Shown: positions 19,521 through 27,822 of the stretch, piece after piece
Layout of the letters: each line of letters begins with the position of its first letter
Position numbering within the stretch: the first letter of the stretch is position 1
Assembly: GCF_000240165.1 (NCBI RefSeq)
Contig: NC_017586.1
Span: 1,612,001 to 1,676,000 of the forward strand
Origin: Streptantibioticus cattleyicolor NRRL 8057 = DSM 46488
GTDB lineage: Bacteria; Actinomycetota; Actinomycetes; Streptomycetales; Streptomycetaceae
Reading direction: 5' to 3'
DNA: 64,000 bases
Notes under the pieces: model-generated
Told to the model about the DNA's origin: nothing
Database searches by the model: none
Seen by the model: only the letters and a program-made list of their open reading frames with translations
Made by a program: the position numbers and the translations under genes

Positions 19521-20411
19521 TCAGGGGTTGGTGTCGTCCAGATGCTCGGCGAGGCGGAACAGGGCCGGCAGCGCGGCGCCGACGATCGCCCGGTCCTCGT
19601 CGTCCAGCGCGTCGAGCGCCGCGTCCAGGCGGCGCTCGTGCGCCTCGGCCCACGCGGTCAACTGCGCCCGGCCCGCCTCGGTGAGGGTCACCGCGGACGC
19701 CCGCCGATCAGCCGGATCGACGGCTCGCGCGACAAGCCCCGCACTGATCATCTGCCCGATCAGCCCGCTCACCGTACTCGTCGCCAACCGCTGCCGCCCC
19801 GCCAGATCCCCGATCCGCGCCGGCGAATGCTCGGCCAGCACCTGGAGCAACTCCACCTGGGCCATAGGCAACGTCTCCCACGGATAATCCGTCCGGATCG
19901 ACGCCCGCAACGCCCGCCGCAACCGAGTGACGACCTCGGTGAGCCGCCGAGCGTCGTTGGCCTCGGGCCGACGGGGGACCGTGGGCCCGGGGTCGGCGGA
20001 GGCACGGGGTACCGGACCGGTGGCCTCGGCGTCGGTCGTGTCGGGCCGACGGGGGGTCGTGGGCCCTGATTCAGCGGAAGCACGGGCCATCGGGCCGGGC
20101 TCGACCGAGGCACGGGTCACCGGGTCGGGACCGCCGGAAGCGCGTTCCGGGCCCGAGCCGACGGAGCCACGGGCTGTCGCACCGGACTCGGCAACGGAAC
20201 GGACCGCCGAACCGGAACCGGCGGAGACGCGGGACCGAGGGCCAGACCCGGCAGAAGCACCGTCCGCACGGCCGGACTCGGCGGCGGCGCGAGCCACCGG
20301 GCCACCCGCCGCCGACGCGTTCGACACGGGCGACGCGAGGCGAACCTCCCCGCACGCCGCCCCCGCGCCGGCCGGGGAGGGCGGAGTCTCGGGACGTGGC
20401 TGCGTCGGCAT
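19521..20411 (-). CDS. MarR family regulator with long low-complexity N-terminus
   Basis: Residues from about 165 onward form a normal MarR winged-helix domain: LPMAQVELLQVLAEHSPARIGDLA, recognition helix RLATSTVSGLIGQM, wing DPADRRASAVTLTEAG. The first 160 residues are Gly/Ser/Pro/Arg/Glu-rich and built from degenerate repeats that are also visible as DNA repeats at 19960-20330. That extension is unusual, since MarR proteins are normally about 150 residues, and a downstream start is possible. It lies 32 bp after the MFS gene at 20444-21910 in the same direction and probably controls it. Confidence 0.78.
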   Translation of the reverse strand: MPTQPRPETPPSPAGAGAACGEVRLASPVSNASAAGGPVARAAAESGRADGASAGSGPRSRVSAGSGSAVRSVAESGATARGSVGSGPERASGGPDPVTRASVEPGPMARASAESGPTTPRRPDTTDAEATGPVPRASADPGPTVPRRPEANDARRLTEVVTRLRRALRASIRTDYPWETLPMAQVELLQVLAEHSPARIGDLAGRQRLATSTVSGLIGQMISAGLVARAVDPADRRASAVTLTEAGRAQLTAWAEAHERRLDAALDALDDEDRAIVGAALPALFRLAEHLDDTNP

Positions 20412-20443
20412 GACACGACGATACCGGCGCGCCGGCACCGTCC

Positions 20444-21910
20444 TCACCGCCGGACGCGGCGCCAACCGGGCCGCGACGCCGCCACGCAGACCAGCGACGC
20501 GGCGAGCAGCACCAGCAGCGCCCACCGGGCGCCCCCCGGCGTACCGCCCTGGTCGCCGTGGCCGCCCCCGCCGAGGTGCAGCGCCAGGGTGACCAGCGCG
20601 ACGCCGAGCGCGGTACCGAGGCCACGGGCCATGTTGACCAGGCCGCCACCGGTGCCCGCGGACCCCGTCGGCACAGCCTGCATGATCACGGTGTTGTTGG
20701 CCGGGGTGAACGTCCCCAGGCCCAGCCCTAGTACGGCCAGCAGCGACGCCGTCCACGGCACCGAGGCGACCGGCGTGACCAGCAGCGCGGCGAGCGCCCC
20801 GGCGCACACCACGGCGCCCAGCAGACACCGGCCGCGATCCGTGGCGGCCCGGGGCAGCACCCGGTCGGCGACGGTGGCGGCCACCGCGAACCCGGCCGGC
20901 AACGCGGTCAGTACCAGCCCCGACGTAAGCGCGGAACGACCGGCTCCGGTAAGCACCACCGGCACCAGCACCAACGGACCGAAGAGCACCAAGTAGCCAC
21001 TGAGCGCGCCCACCAGACCCGAGGCGATCGCCGGCCGCCGCAGCAACGACAACTCCAGCAGGGGTGCCGCGACCCGCCGTTGCCGCACCACGAACGCGTA
21101 ACCGGCGACCACCGCGGCGACCCCCAGCACCGCGACACCCCAGCTCGGCACCGGCAGCCCGGAGGCGGCGGAGACGGCCAGCAGCGCGGTGGTGGTCGCG
21201 GTGGCCAGCAGGACGAGCCCGAACCCGTCGAAACCGGCCAGCCGACTACGGCTGCGCGTCCTGGGCAGCAGATAGTGGCCGCCGATCAACGCGACCACCC
21301 CGATGGGGACGTTGATGCCGAAGACCCAGCGCCAGCCGAGCGTACTGACCAGCGCGCCGCCCACCGTCGGCCCGAGCGCGAGCCCCAACGCCTGCGCCGC
21401 CGCCTGCACCCCGAGCGCGGTACGCATCTTCTCCCGCGGCGCACTGGTCGCCACCAGGGCGACGCTGTTGGCCTGCATCATCGCCGCCCCGACGGCCTGC
21501 ACCACCCGGAACGCGACCAGCGCGCCCAGCCCCGGCGCCAGCCCGCACGCCGCCGACGCACCGGTGAAGACGACGAAGCCGTAGAGGTAGAACAACTTGC
21601 GGCCATACGCGTCGGCCAACCGCCCGACCGGCACCAACAACGCCACGAGCGCCAGCAGATACGCCAGCGACACCCACTCGACCGCGGCCAGCGAGGTGTG
21701 GAAACGGGCCCGCAGCCCGCCATACGTCAACGTGACGATACTGGCGTCGAGCTGGCCCATGAACGCCCCGAAGCACACCGTGGCGACCGCCAGCCACCAC
21801 GCCCCGGGCCGCCGCCGTATCCGCTCCGGCCGAGGCCGCTCCTCCACCAGCACCGCCGCCCAGCCCCGCCGCGCCCCCACCCCCGGCACCACCGCCGACC
21901 GACCCCGCAC
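20444..21910 (-). CDS. MFS drug exporter, DHA2 (14-TM) family
   Basis: A 488-residue proton-driven exporter with about 14 hydrophobic segments. Signatures include LDASIVTLTYGGL in helix 1, the motif A loop GRLADAYGRKLFY, motif C in helix 5 (GLALGPTVGGALVSTLGWRWVFGIN, quoted here as its LGPTVGGAL core), and FTPANNTVIMQ near helix 11. It should export hydrophobic drugs or an endogenous metabolite. The start codon lies 49 bp from a 15-bp inverted repeat at 21959-21973. The MarR gene follows in the same transcription unit. Confidence 0.92.
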   Translation of the reverse strand: MRGRSAVVPGVGARRGWAAVLVEERPRPERIRRRPGAWWLAVATVCFGAFMGQLDASIVTLTYGGLRARFHTSLAAVEWVSLAYLLALVALLVPVGRLADAYGRKLFYLYGFVVFTGASAACGLAPGLGALVAFRVVQAVGAAMMQANSVALVATSAPREKMRTALGVQAAAQALGLALGPTVGGALVSTLGWRWVFGINVPIGVVALIGGHYLLPRTRSRSRLAGFDGFGLVLLATATTTALLAVSAASGLPVPSWGVAVLGVAAVVAGYAFVVRQRRVAAPLLELSLLRRPAIASGLVGALSGYLVLFGPLVLVPVVLTGAGRSALTSGLVLTALPAGFAVAATVADRVLPRAATDRGRCLLGAVVCAGALAALLVTPVASVPWTASLLAVLGLGLGTFTPANNTVIMQAVPTGSAGTGGGLVNMARGLGTALGVALVTLALHLGGGGHGDQGGTPGGARWALLVLLAASLVCVAASRPGWRRVRR

Positions 21911-21958
21911 GTCTCCTCCTGCCCCTGACCCCGTTGCCCCTTCCAGGTTACATCGGTC

Positions 21959-21973
21959 ACCGAACTATTCGGT
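21959..21973. promoter_or_regulatory. Candidate MarR operator upstream of MFS exporter
   Basis: ACCGAA-CTA-TTCGGT is a perfect 6-bp inverted repeat with a 3-bp spacer, 49 bp upstream of the exporter start on the minus strand. The remainder of 21911-22257 contains no gene I can support apart from the hairpin at 22155-22186. Confidence 0.5.
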
Positions 21974-22154
21974 AGCCGACGCAAAGCGTGAGGAGACGGC
22001 AACGGAACGGTGGACGCGCCCGAGCCGCACAGCAGCGGGGCGGAGGAGGTCACCGCTGGGGACGAGGCGCGGCGGTACGGAAACCAGGCGGAGCGGAGGG
22101 TATCGGGGCCGAAGGCATTGGGAGGCGGGGCCGGGAAACGCGGCGGACATGCGT

Positions 22155-22186
22155 GTGGGCGGGCCGGATAGGTCCGGCCCGCCCAC
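22155..22186 (-). terminator. Hairpin downstream of cold shock gene
   Basis: A perfect 14-bp stem with a TAGG loop (arms 22155-22168 and 22173-22186), 72 bp beyond the cold shock gene stop. It is very GC-rich and has no U-tract, typical of this genus. Confidence 0.65.
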
Positions 22187-22257
22187 GTGATCGCTGCCGC
22201 GTGACGGTATCTCGGCGTCCGTCGCGTTCTCCCGCGCCACCGGCGCGGCGAACGCGC

Positions 22258-22461
22258 TCAGGCGCTGACGACGTTGTACGCCTGCGGGCCCTTCGGCCCT
22301 TCCTGCACGTCAAAGGTGACTTGCTGGTTTTCCTCCAGCGACCGGAAACCCGTGGCGTTGATCGCCGAATAGTGCACGAAGACATCCGGGCCCCCACCGC
22401 TCTGCGCGATGAACCCGTAGCCCTTCTCAGCGTTGAACCACTTGACCGTACCCGAAGCCAT
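22258..22461 (-). CDS. Cold shock domain protein (CspA family)
   Basis: A 67-residue single OB-fold RNA chaperone. Both RNA-binding motifs are present: RNP1 KGYGFI and RNP2 DVFVHYSAI. The sequence starts [14 protein letters not shown], the standard Csp start. The ATG at 22461 is preceded by AGGAGAAGAAAG in the minus-strand leader. Such proteins bind single-stranded RNA and may be cold-induced or constitutive. The gene stands alone, with its own hairpin terminator downstream. Confidence 0.97.
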   Translation of the reverse strand: MASGTVKWFNAEKGYGFIAQSGGGPDVFVHYSAINATGFRSLEENQQVTFDVQEGPKGPQAYNVVSA

Positions 22462-22587
22462 GCTCGGCCTTTCTTCTCCTCCAGGGCGGGCCCGCCCCAC
22501 GGCGTGCACCACGACGACCCGACGGGATCTTTCCCACCCGCGACGGGCGGTTACACCTGCCGCGAGTGTGACCGTACGGCCCCGTGT

Positions 22588-23154
22588 TCACCCCGCCGCG
22601 CTGTCGGCCCCCGGAGGCAGCGGCGCACGCCGGGCGGACGCGGCGCCCAACTGGATGGCGATACGGCGCTTCGCCGCCCGCCCGCAGGAACGAACCGTGC
22701 TCCGCCCCAGCCCCAGCAACTCCGCGACCAGTTCGTCGTCGTAACCGAGCCCGTACCGCAGGACGATCACGTCACGCTGCCGCTCCGGCAACCGCGAGAT
22801 CGCCGAGAACAAAGCCTCCCGGCTCCCGGTCGGCGGCACGGAACACACCTCCCCGTCGCACAACGCGCTGGACACCGCCTCGAAAGCCGCGGCCCCGGCC
22901 AACGTGACGCACCGCTCGTGCGCCGACAACCAACCGGCCACCTGCTCCTTGAGAATCCGCCAGGTACAGGCCGGCACCGACTCCTGCCGCAGGACATCCA
23001 GCCAGGTGACCGCCAACCGGAAGGACACCGCCCCCGCGATCTCCTCGGCGGCCTCCCGACTTCCCGTGTGCAGCAACGCGTACCGCACCCAGGACTTGTA
23101 CTCGCTGTCGTGGAACGCCTCGTACGTCACCGCCAGCCGCCGGTCCGGCAACAT
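22588..23154 (-). CDS. Sigma-70 family (ECF-like) RNA polymerase sigma factor
   Basis: A protein of about 188 residues. The C-terminal part is a clear sigma region 4: ISRLPERQRDVIVLRYGLGY followed by the helix-turn-helix LVAELLGLGRSTVRSCGRAAKRRIA. The N-terminal part (YKSWVRYALLHTGSREAAEE) resembles region 2 but is diverged. I chose the ATG at 23154, where homology begins. Starting at 23373 would add a Ser/Ala/Pro-rich segment that includes a TTA codon. No anti-sigma gene is adjacent, so control is unknown. Confidence 0.75.
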   Translation of the reverse strand: MLPDRRLAVTYEAFHDSEYKSWVRYALLHTGSREAAEEIAGAVSFRLAVTWLDVLRQESVPACTWRILKEQVAGWLSAHERCVTLAGAAAFEAVSSALCDGEVCSVPPTGSREALFSAISRLPERQRDVIVLRYGLGYDDELVAELLGLGRSTVRSCGRAAKRRIAIQLGAASARRAPLPPGADSAAG

Positions 23155-23373
23155 CCGCGGCGCCGGCACCACCTCCCGCGCGGGCTCCGGCACGACCACC
23201 CGCCCCGCCGACGCCAGCGCCGGCGCGGATACGGATGCGGACGCGGACGCGGACGGGCGACCTGACGGCGCGGACCGCGGCCCGGGTAACCCGGAACGTC
23301 CACCGTCGCCCCTGCCACCGGACCCGGTGCCGGGGTCGCCGTCGGCCGTGATCTCGGGGACGCCGCCGGTCAT

Positions 23374-24681
23374 CACTCGGCGTCCGCTGGTGTGTCGGGG
23401 GCGGCCCGTCGTGGACCGAAGGCGGCCTGCCGCGCTCGGGGGGCCGTTACGCCGTACTGGGTGGGTGTCACAGGTACTCGGTCCTCGTTCCACGTCATGA
23501 CCGCGCCGGTCCCCCGAGGCGCGCCGCGGCGCTTCAGCAGTCGTCAGCCAATCGGACATTGGGCCCTGATCTGTCACGCTCGCCCGGAAAACCCTCCAGA
23601 CCACCAATCGTAGGGCCGCCATGTAGGGCCTGCGTCAAGGCGGTTGGCCCGGTGTCCGGAACAACGCCCTTGCCTACCGGACACCCTCGCCCCACCGAGC
23701 CCACCCACTCGCCACCCGCACCGCCCCTCCCTGCTCCGACCAGCGAACTCGGCCGCCCGGCCGGTCCTGACCCCGACACCCAGAACCAGCCAACCGCCCA
23801 CCGCCGACGACGTATCACCCGTGTGAGCGAGCCATCACTCAGCGGTTCGGCCACCTCACGCGTTACCCCCGGCGTCCGTCCCCACTACCTCCTCAGCCGC
23901 TCCTCCCTGTGCTCCAGCCATCGCGCCCACCTCACGTCCTCGGGCGCTCACCCGTTGAACCCCAAGACCCGTCGAACCCCCAAGACCTGGAACGCTCACC
24001 ACCCCCTCCTCGATCCGCGCCCCCTTTCCCACCTCGGTGACGTCTCCCCCTCCCAGCCGCCCCGCCTCACTCGACGCCCTCGCCGACGTCGTTCAAAGTT
24101 CCCCACGTGGACTGTCGCGGTCGGCCTACGGGCTTGATCTCCGAAAGCGCCGAGTTGAGGCCGCATCCCGTCGAACACCTCGCTTCCAGACCGGAGTTCG
24201 GCCTCCGCCCTTGCCCCTGCCGCTCGCCCAAGGCGCCGTCCCCCCGGCCGCAGCAGATGCGCATCACGCCGGACGACTCACTCTCCCGGTCAACGTACGG
24301 TCCACTCGGCGTGCAGGGCGTCAACAACTTCCGCCGGCTACCGCACCACTTCACGGGCTTTCTGGGCGGCCGAGGCGCACGAGCCCAGCCTGCCGAAGGC
24401 ATGAACGTCGCTCGCCATGCCGGGGAAGGGACGCACCGTTGCCGGCAAACGGTGCGCGCTCGCGCGCCTCCCCGATGAGGCCCTGGCCATGGAATTGGCC
24501 TCTGTGTTCACGCGTCAGCGGTCACTTGCGTCCTCCCTTCACCACTGGCCCGTGACCCCCGCCAGCGGACCAGCGGCTTGATCGTTCCCAGTCGAGTCTC
24601 GGACCGTGCTGTACCACCGGAACCATCCGAACCCCTGTCCCCCGCCGCCCCGACCGCACCGGACCTGTACCTGCCTCCGCG
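23374..24681. other. 1.3-kb region with no convincing gene
   Basis: Between the sigma-like gene and the IS element. All open frames have poor third-position GC bias and no recognisable domain. The sequence is comparatively C-rich on the plus strand and contains a short tandem motif (GAACCCCAAGACC-like) near 23955-23990. It may be decayed mobile DNA related to the neighbouring IS and phage remnant, but I cannot assign it. Confidence 0.45.
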
Positions 24682-25680
24682 TCAGAAAGTGTTGGGTAAG
24701 CGGGTGACTACTCATTCATGAGGTCGTCGGCGAGGCGGCGTGCTGCTTCGGTCTCGATGGGGCCGTGTGGTTCGATCTCCTCGCCGGCGAGACGCGCGGC
24801 CATCAGCCGGATCATCGCGACCTTGATCATCGCCTCTGCGTGCGCGGTCTTGCGCTCGTAGTCCCGTGCCAACTGTCTGCACCGCCCCAGCCAGGAGAAT
24901 GTCCGCTCCACCACCCACCTGCGGGGCAGCACCTGGAAGCCTTTCACATCCGCGTTCCGGGGTACCGCGACGATCTCCAGGCCCTCGTGTTCCGCTGCCC
25001 AGCCGACCAGGCCGGCGTCGATCACATTGACGTAGCCGCCATCGACCCAGACCAGCCCGACCTGCGGAAACAGCTCACGAACACCCGCCAGGACCAGCTT
25101 CGCACCCGCCCGGTCCTGGACCGAGGCCGAGTGCACGACGGCCCGCAGCACCAGTCCGCAGGTGTCCACGAGCAGGTGCCGCTTGCGACCCCGGACACGC
25201 TTGCCCGCGTCGTAGCCGATCGCCTGCCCGCCCTGGTGACTGCGGGCCGACTGGGAGTCCAGCACCGCCGCCGAGGGCTGCGGATCCCGGCCGTCGGCCA
25301 CTCGGACCCGATCGCGCAGCGCGTCGTGGACCCGGTCCCACGTGCCGTCCGCCGTCCAGGCGCGGAACCACCGGTAGGCAGCGTCCCACGGGGCCAGATC
25401 GTGCGGCACCAGCCGCCAGGCACATCCGCTGACCAGCACGTACAACACGGTGTCCACGATCAGCCGCCGCGGGAACTTCAGCGGACGGCCACCCCGTCGC
25501 GGATCCCGCTCCGGCAGCAGCGGCTCGATCACCGCCCACTGAGCATCCGTCAACGACGAGTCATACGAAGGCTTACACGAACAGACACACGTGCCGGTGA
25601 TCTTCATGGGCCTCCAGAGCGCGAAGACCACCGGCACCGCATCACACCAAGCAGTCGATCAATTACCCAACACTTTCTGA
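24682..25680 (-). mobile_element. IS5-family insertion sequence, complete
   Basis: A 999-bp element bounded by perfect 18-bp inverted repeats: TCAGAAAGTGTTGGGTAA at 24682-24699 and its reverse complement at 25663-25680. It carries one transposase gene on the minus strand. No target-site duplication is apparent in the flanks (CCGCG on the left, GTCGG on the right), which fits a deletion or recombination next to the element after insertion. On its right side it directly abuts a truncated phage-type HNH gene. Confidence 0.92.
24708..25607 (-). CDS. IS5-family DDE transposase
   Basis: About 299 residues, apparently intact. An N-terminal DUF4096-type domain (SSLTDAQWAVIEPLLP) is followed by the RNase H-like catalytic core. 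The probable catalytic acids are Asp in AAVLDSQSA, Asp in VWVDGGYVN and Glu in RRWVVERTFSWLGR, in the usual IS5 order. I chose the ATG at 25607; an upstream ATG at 25637 adds ten residues. It fills nearly the whole element, leaving 26 bp before the left inverted repeat. Confidence 0.92.
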   Translation of the reverse strand: MKITGTCVCSCKPSYDSSLTDAQWAVIEPLLPERDPRRGGRPLKFPRRLIVDTVLYVLVSGCAWRLVPHDLAPWDAAYRWFRAWTADGTWDRVHDALRDRVRVADGRDPQPSAAVLDSQSARSHQGGQAIGYDAGKRVRGRKRHLLVDTCGLVLRAVVHSASVQDRAGAKLVLAGVRELFPQVGLVWVDGGYVNVIDAGLVGWAAEHEGLEIVAVPRNADVKGFQVLPRRWVVERTFSWLGRCRQLARDYERKTAHAEAMIKVAMIRLMAARLAGEEIEPHGPIETEAARRLADDLMNE

Positions 25681-25681
25681 G

Positions 25682-26035
25682 TCGGATCCGCACTACGCGG
25701 CGTTCGAGGCGTACCGGCGCCACACCAAGGACACCGCGGTGTGCTACGTCGGCGAGCGCGCCGGCGCCGCCGCGTGCTCGCCCGGGCCGCTGGAGCTGCA
25801 TCACGCCGTGCTGGAGTTCGCAGTCGCCAACGCCGCCGATCCGCGCGCTCTGCACCGCGACTTCCCGGAGATCGCCGCCGCCGCGTCCCCGGACGAGATC
25901 GCCGCGTGGCTGGAGAGTTCGCCGGGTGAGTTCCGCTGGCTGTGCGCTTTCCACCACCGCGGGCACGGCGGCGCCCACACCGCGAGCCATGCGGACTGGA
26001 CGGCGCAGCTGTACGTCCCGGGGCTGATCAGCTGA
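25682..26035 (+). pseudogene. HNH endonuclease-like phage protein, 5'-truncated by IS
   Basis: The reading frame is open right up to the IS right end, encoding about 117 residues that begin SDPHYAAFEAYRRHTKDTAVC. HNH-type features are LELHHAVLEF and, near the end, WLCAFHHRGHGGAH. The normal N-terminus is absent and no matching fragment lies left of the IS. A shorter product from ATG 25739 is possible but would lack part of the domain. It overlaps the next small gene by one base (TGATG). Confidence 0.65.
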
Positions 26036-26196
26036 TGGCTGGGTGGCTGTGGTGGGCCTGGCTCCAGATCTGGCCGAACTTGGCCGCGAACGTGCTGTGG
26101 GTGCCGCTCGCCGCGCTCCACCACCGCCGCGTGAAGCGACACCTGCACGAGCAGCAACGCGCCGTTCAACAGCTCATCGAGGAGGGCTCGCCGTGA
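26035..26196 (+). CDS. Small membrane protein in phage lysis region
   Basis: A 53-residue protein with one strongly hydrophobic Trp-rich N-terminal segment (GWLWWAWLQIWPNLAANVLWVPLAAL, quoted as its WLWWAWLQIW core) followed by a basic, polar helix. The ATG overlaps the stop of the HNH fragment, and its own stop overlaps the endolysin GTG. Position suggests a lysis accessory protein, but no family is recognised. Confidence 0.6.
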   Translation: MAGWLWWAWLQIWPNLAANVLWVPLAALHHRRVKRHLHEQQRAVQQLIEEGSP

Positions 26197-27074
26197 CGTC
26201 CGGAGTCGACTACCCCTGGAGCCACCCGGCCCCAGCACAACTACGGGCCGCCGGCGTTCGCTTCGCCATGCGGTACCTGTCCGCCGACCCGACGAAGAAC
26301 CTCACCCTGGCCGAGGCCAAGTCCCTGGCTGCCGAGGGCATCTGGGTCGGTGTGGTGTGGGAGACCACCGCCGACCGCATGCTCTCCGGCCGCCCGGGCG
26401 GCATCGCCGACGCCAAGGCTGCCCTGGCTCAGGCGAGAGAGTGCGGCATGCCGGAGGACCGGCCGATCTACTTCGCCGCCGACTTCGACGTCACGCCCGA
26501 GCAGCAGGGCCCGGTGAACGCCTACTTGTTCGGTGCTGCGTCCGTCCTCGGCGCGGCGCGGGTGGGTGTGTACGGCGGCTACTACACGGTGAAGCGGGCC
26601 CTCGACCGCGGCGCCGCCCGCTGGGCCTGGCAGGCGTCGGCGTGGTCTGGCGGCCAGTGGGACCCGCGGGCCCACATCCAGCAGCCCATCGACACGGTGA
26701 CCATCGGCGGCGTCGAATGCGACCGCGACACCGCCATGACCAGCGACTTCGGGCAGTGGATGCCCGGCCTATCCCCGGAGGACGACATGCCTCTCACCAC
26801 CGACGACATCAACAAGATCGCCCTCGCGGTCAACGCCTACAAGAACCCCTCCACCGGCCCCGACCTGTGGGCAAAGGTCGGCGACATCCACAAGGCCGTC
26901 GTCGAACGCTCCATCCCGTCGCTGGTCGACGGCGCCGCTCACAGCCTCGGCGAGCACGAGCGGGCGACGAACGCCGCCGCGCTGGCGACCCGGGCCGAGG
27001 TCGCCGAGCTGTCGCAGAAGGTGGACAAGCTCGCGACGACGCTGGCCGCGATCGCCAAGAAGGTGGGTGCCTGA
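26193..27074 (+). CDS. DUF1906 (glycoside hydrolase-like) phage endolysin
   Basis: A 293-residue protein. Residues 1-190 match the DUF1906/Rv2525c-like TIM-barrel hydrolase: SGVDYPWSHP at the N-terminus, AMRYLSAD, PIYFAADFDV and VGVYGGYYTV. The C-terminal 80 residues are a coiled-coil-like linker region rich in Ala, Glu and Lys. In phages this domain acts as a peptidoglycan-degrading lysin. The GTG at 26193 overlaps the previous stop (GTGA) and is preceded by GGAGGG. A holin follows with a one-base overlap, completing a lysis cassette. Confidence 0.88.
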   Translation: MTSGVDYPWSHPAPAQLRAAGVRFAMRYLSADPTKNLTLAEAKSLAAEGIWVGVVWETTADRMLSGRPGGIADAKAALAQARECGMPEDRPIYFAADFDVTPEQQGPVNAYLFGAASVLGAARVGVYGGYYTVKRALDRGAARWAWQASAWSGGQWDPRAHIQQPIDTVTIGGVECDRDTAMTSDFGQWMPGLSPEDDMPLTTDDINKIALAVNAYKNPSTGPDLWAKVGDIHKAVVERSIPSLVDGAAHSLGEHERATNAAALATRAEVAELSQKVDKLATTLAAIAKKVGA

Positions 27075-27361
27075 TGATCAGCCGACGCTGGCTCGACCTC
27101 GGCGAGCGGACCATCTCCACTTACGTCCAGGCAGTGCTGGGCCTCCTACTGGCCGATTCCACCGGCCTGATGTCCCTCGGCTCGCTGCGGGCCGCCGCGG
27201 TCGCCGCGCTCCCTGCCGCCCTGGCCGCTGTGAAGGCGGCCTTCGCGCTCGGCCTCGGCAGCTCCGGCACCGCCAGCCTGCTCCCGACGCCGGGCACCGC
27301 GGCGCCGGCCGGGATGGGCCCGCAGGCCGCCGAGCCCGACGTCGAACCGGCCGCCGGGTGA
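27074..27361 (+). CDS. Phage holin
   Basis: A 95-residue protein starting RRWLDLGERTISTYVQAVLGLLLAD, the pattern of r1t-type holins from actinophages (shown by its WLDLGERTISTYVQA core). Two hydrophobic segments are separated by a short turn, with a Pro/Ala-rich tail. Holins form membrane holes that release the endolysin. Start and stop overlap the neighbouring genes by 1 and 4 bases, indicating translational coupling. Confidence 0.8.
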   Translation: MISRRWLDLGERTISTYVQAVLGLLLADSTGLMSLGSLRAAAVAALPAALAAVKAAFALGLGSSGTASLLPTPGTAAPAGMGPQAAEPDVEPAAG

Positions 27362-27618
27362 CCCCCGCCACGCCGATCCCGGACGGCTCGGTCATCGTCA
27401 CACCCACCGAGGTCTACGCCGAGGTTCGCGCGACCCACGATGAGGTCAAGGCCGTGTCGGCCAAGCTCGACGCGCTGCCGCAGCATGCCGCGCAGATCGC
27501 CGACCACGAGACACGCCTGCGGGTCCTGGAACGCGCCCGCTGGCCGCTCCCGTCCATCGGCGCCCTGTGCGGCATCGCCGGGGTCATCGCCAGCGTGATC
27601 GCCATCTACCACCACTGA
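27358..27618 (+). CDS. Phage membrane protein with coiled coil (second holin-like)
   Basis: An 86-residue protein from a GTG overlapping the holin stop (GTGA). An N-terminal helical part (TPTEVYAEVRATHDEVKAVS) with heptad character leads to one C-terminal membrane segment (IGALCGIAGVIASVIAIY). Similar DUF2746-like proteins occur beside actinophage lysis genes. A role in lysis or tail attachment is inferred from position only. Confidence 0.65.
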   Translation: MTPATPIPDGSVIVTPTEVYAEVRATHDEVKAVSAKLDALPQHAAQIADHETRLRVLERARWPLPSIGALCGIAGVIASVIAIYHH

Positions 27619-27623
27619 CACAA

Positions 27624-27668
27624 GCGCCCCCGTCCGGTCCTCCGGGACCAGGCGGGGGCGCCTTTTCC
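27624..27668 (+). terminator. Rho-independent terminator of lysis cassette
   Basis: Stem GCGCCCCC (27624-27631) with GGGGGCGC (27654-27661) encloses a second hairpin, and is followed by CTTTT. It begins 6 bp after the last lysis gene. Confidence 0.85.
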
Positions 27669-27822
27669 ATGTGACCACGTCGCCGAGGTCTCCTCGCGTA
27701 GGGGACTCCACACCGGGTTTCCCTCCTGGGTACCTTGCATGTGTGGAAGCCCCTACGGATGGAGCACGGATGCCTCGCCGCTCGCTTGCCCGCTGGCGCC
27801 TCGCACTAGAAGGGGCGCACTG

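Noticed and set aside
24067..24402. Possible group II intron or small protein on the minus strand
   Set aside because: Some stretches looked faintly like an intron 5' region, but I found no domain V-like hairpin or reverse transcriptase, so the resemblance is not supportable.
24682..24699. Target duplication flanking the IS
   Set aside because: The bases outside the inverted repeats (CCGCG left, GTCGG right) do not form a clean direct repeat.
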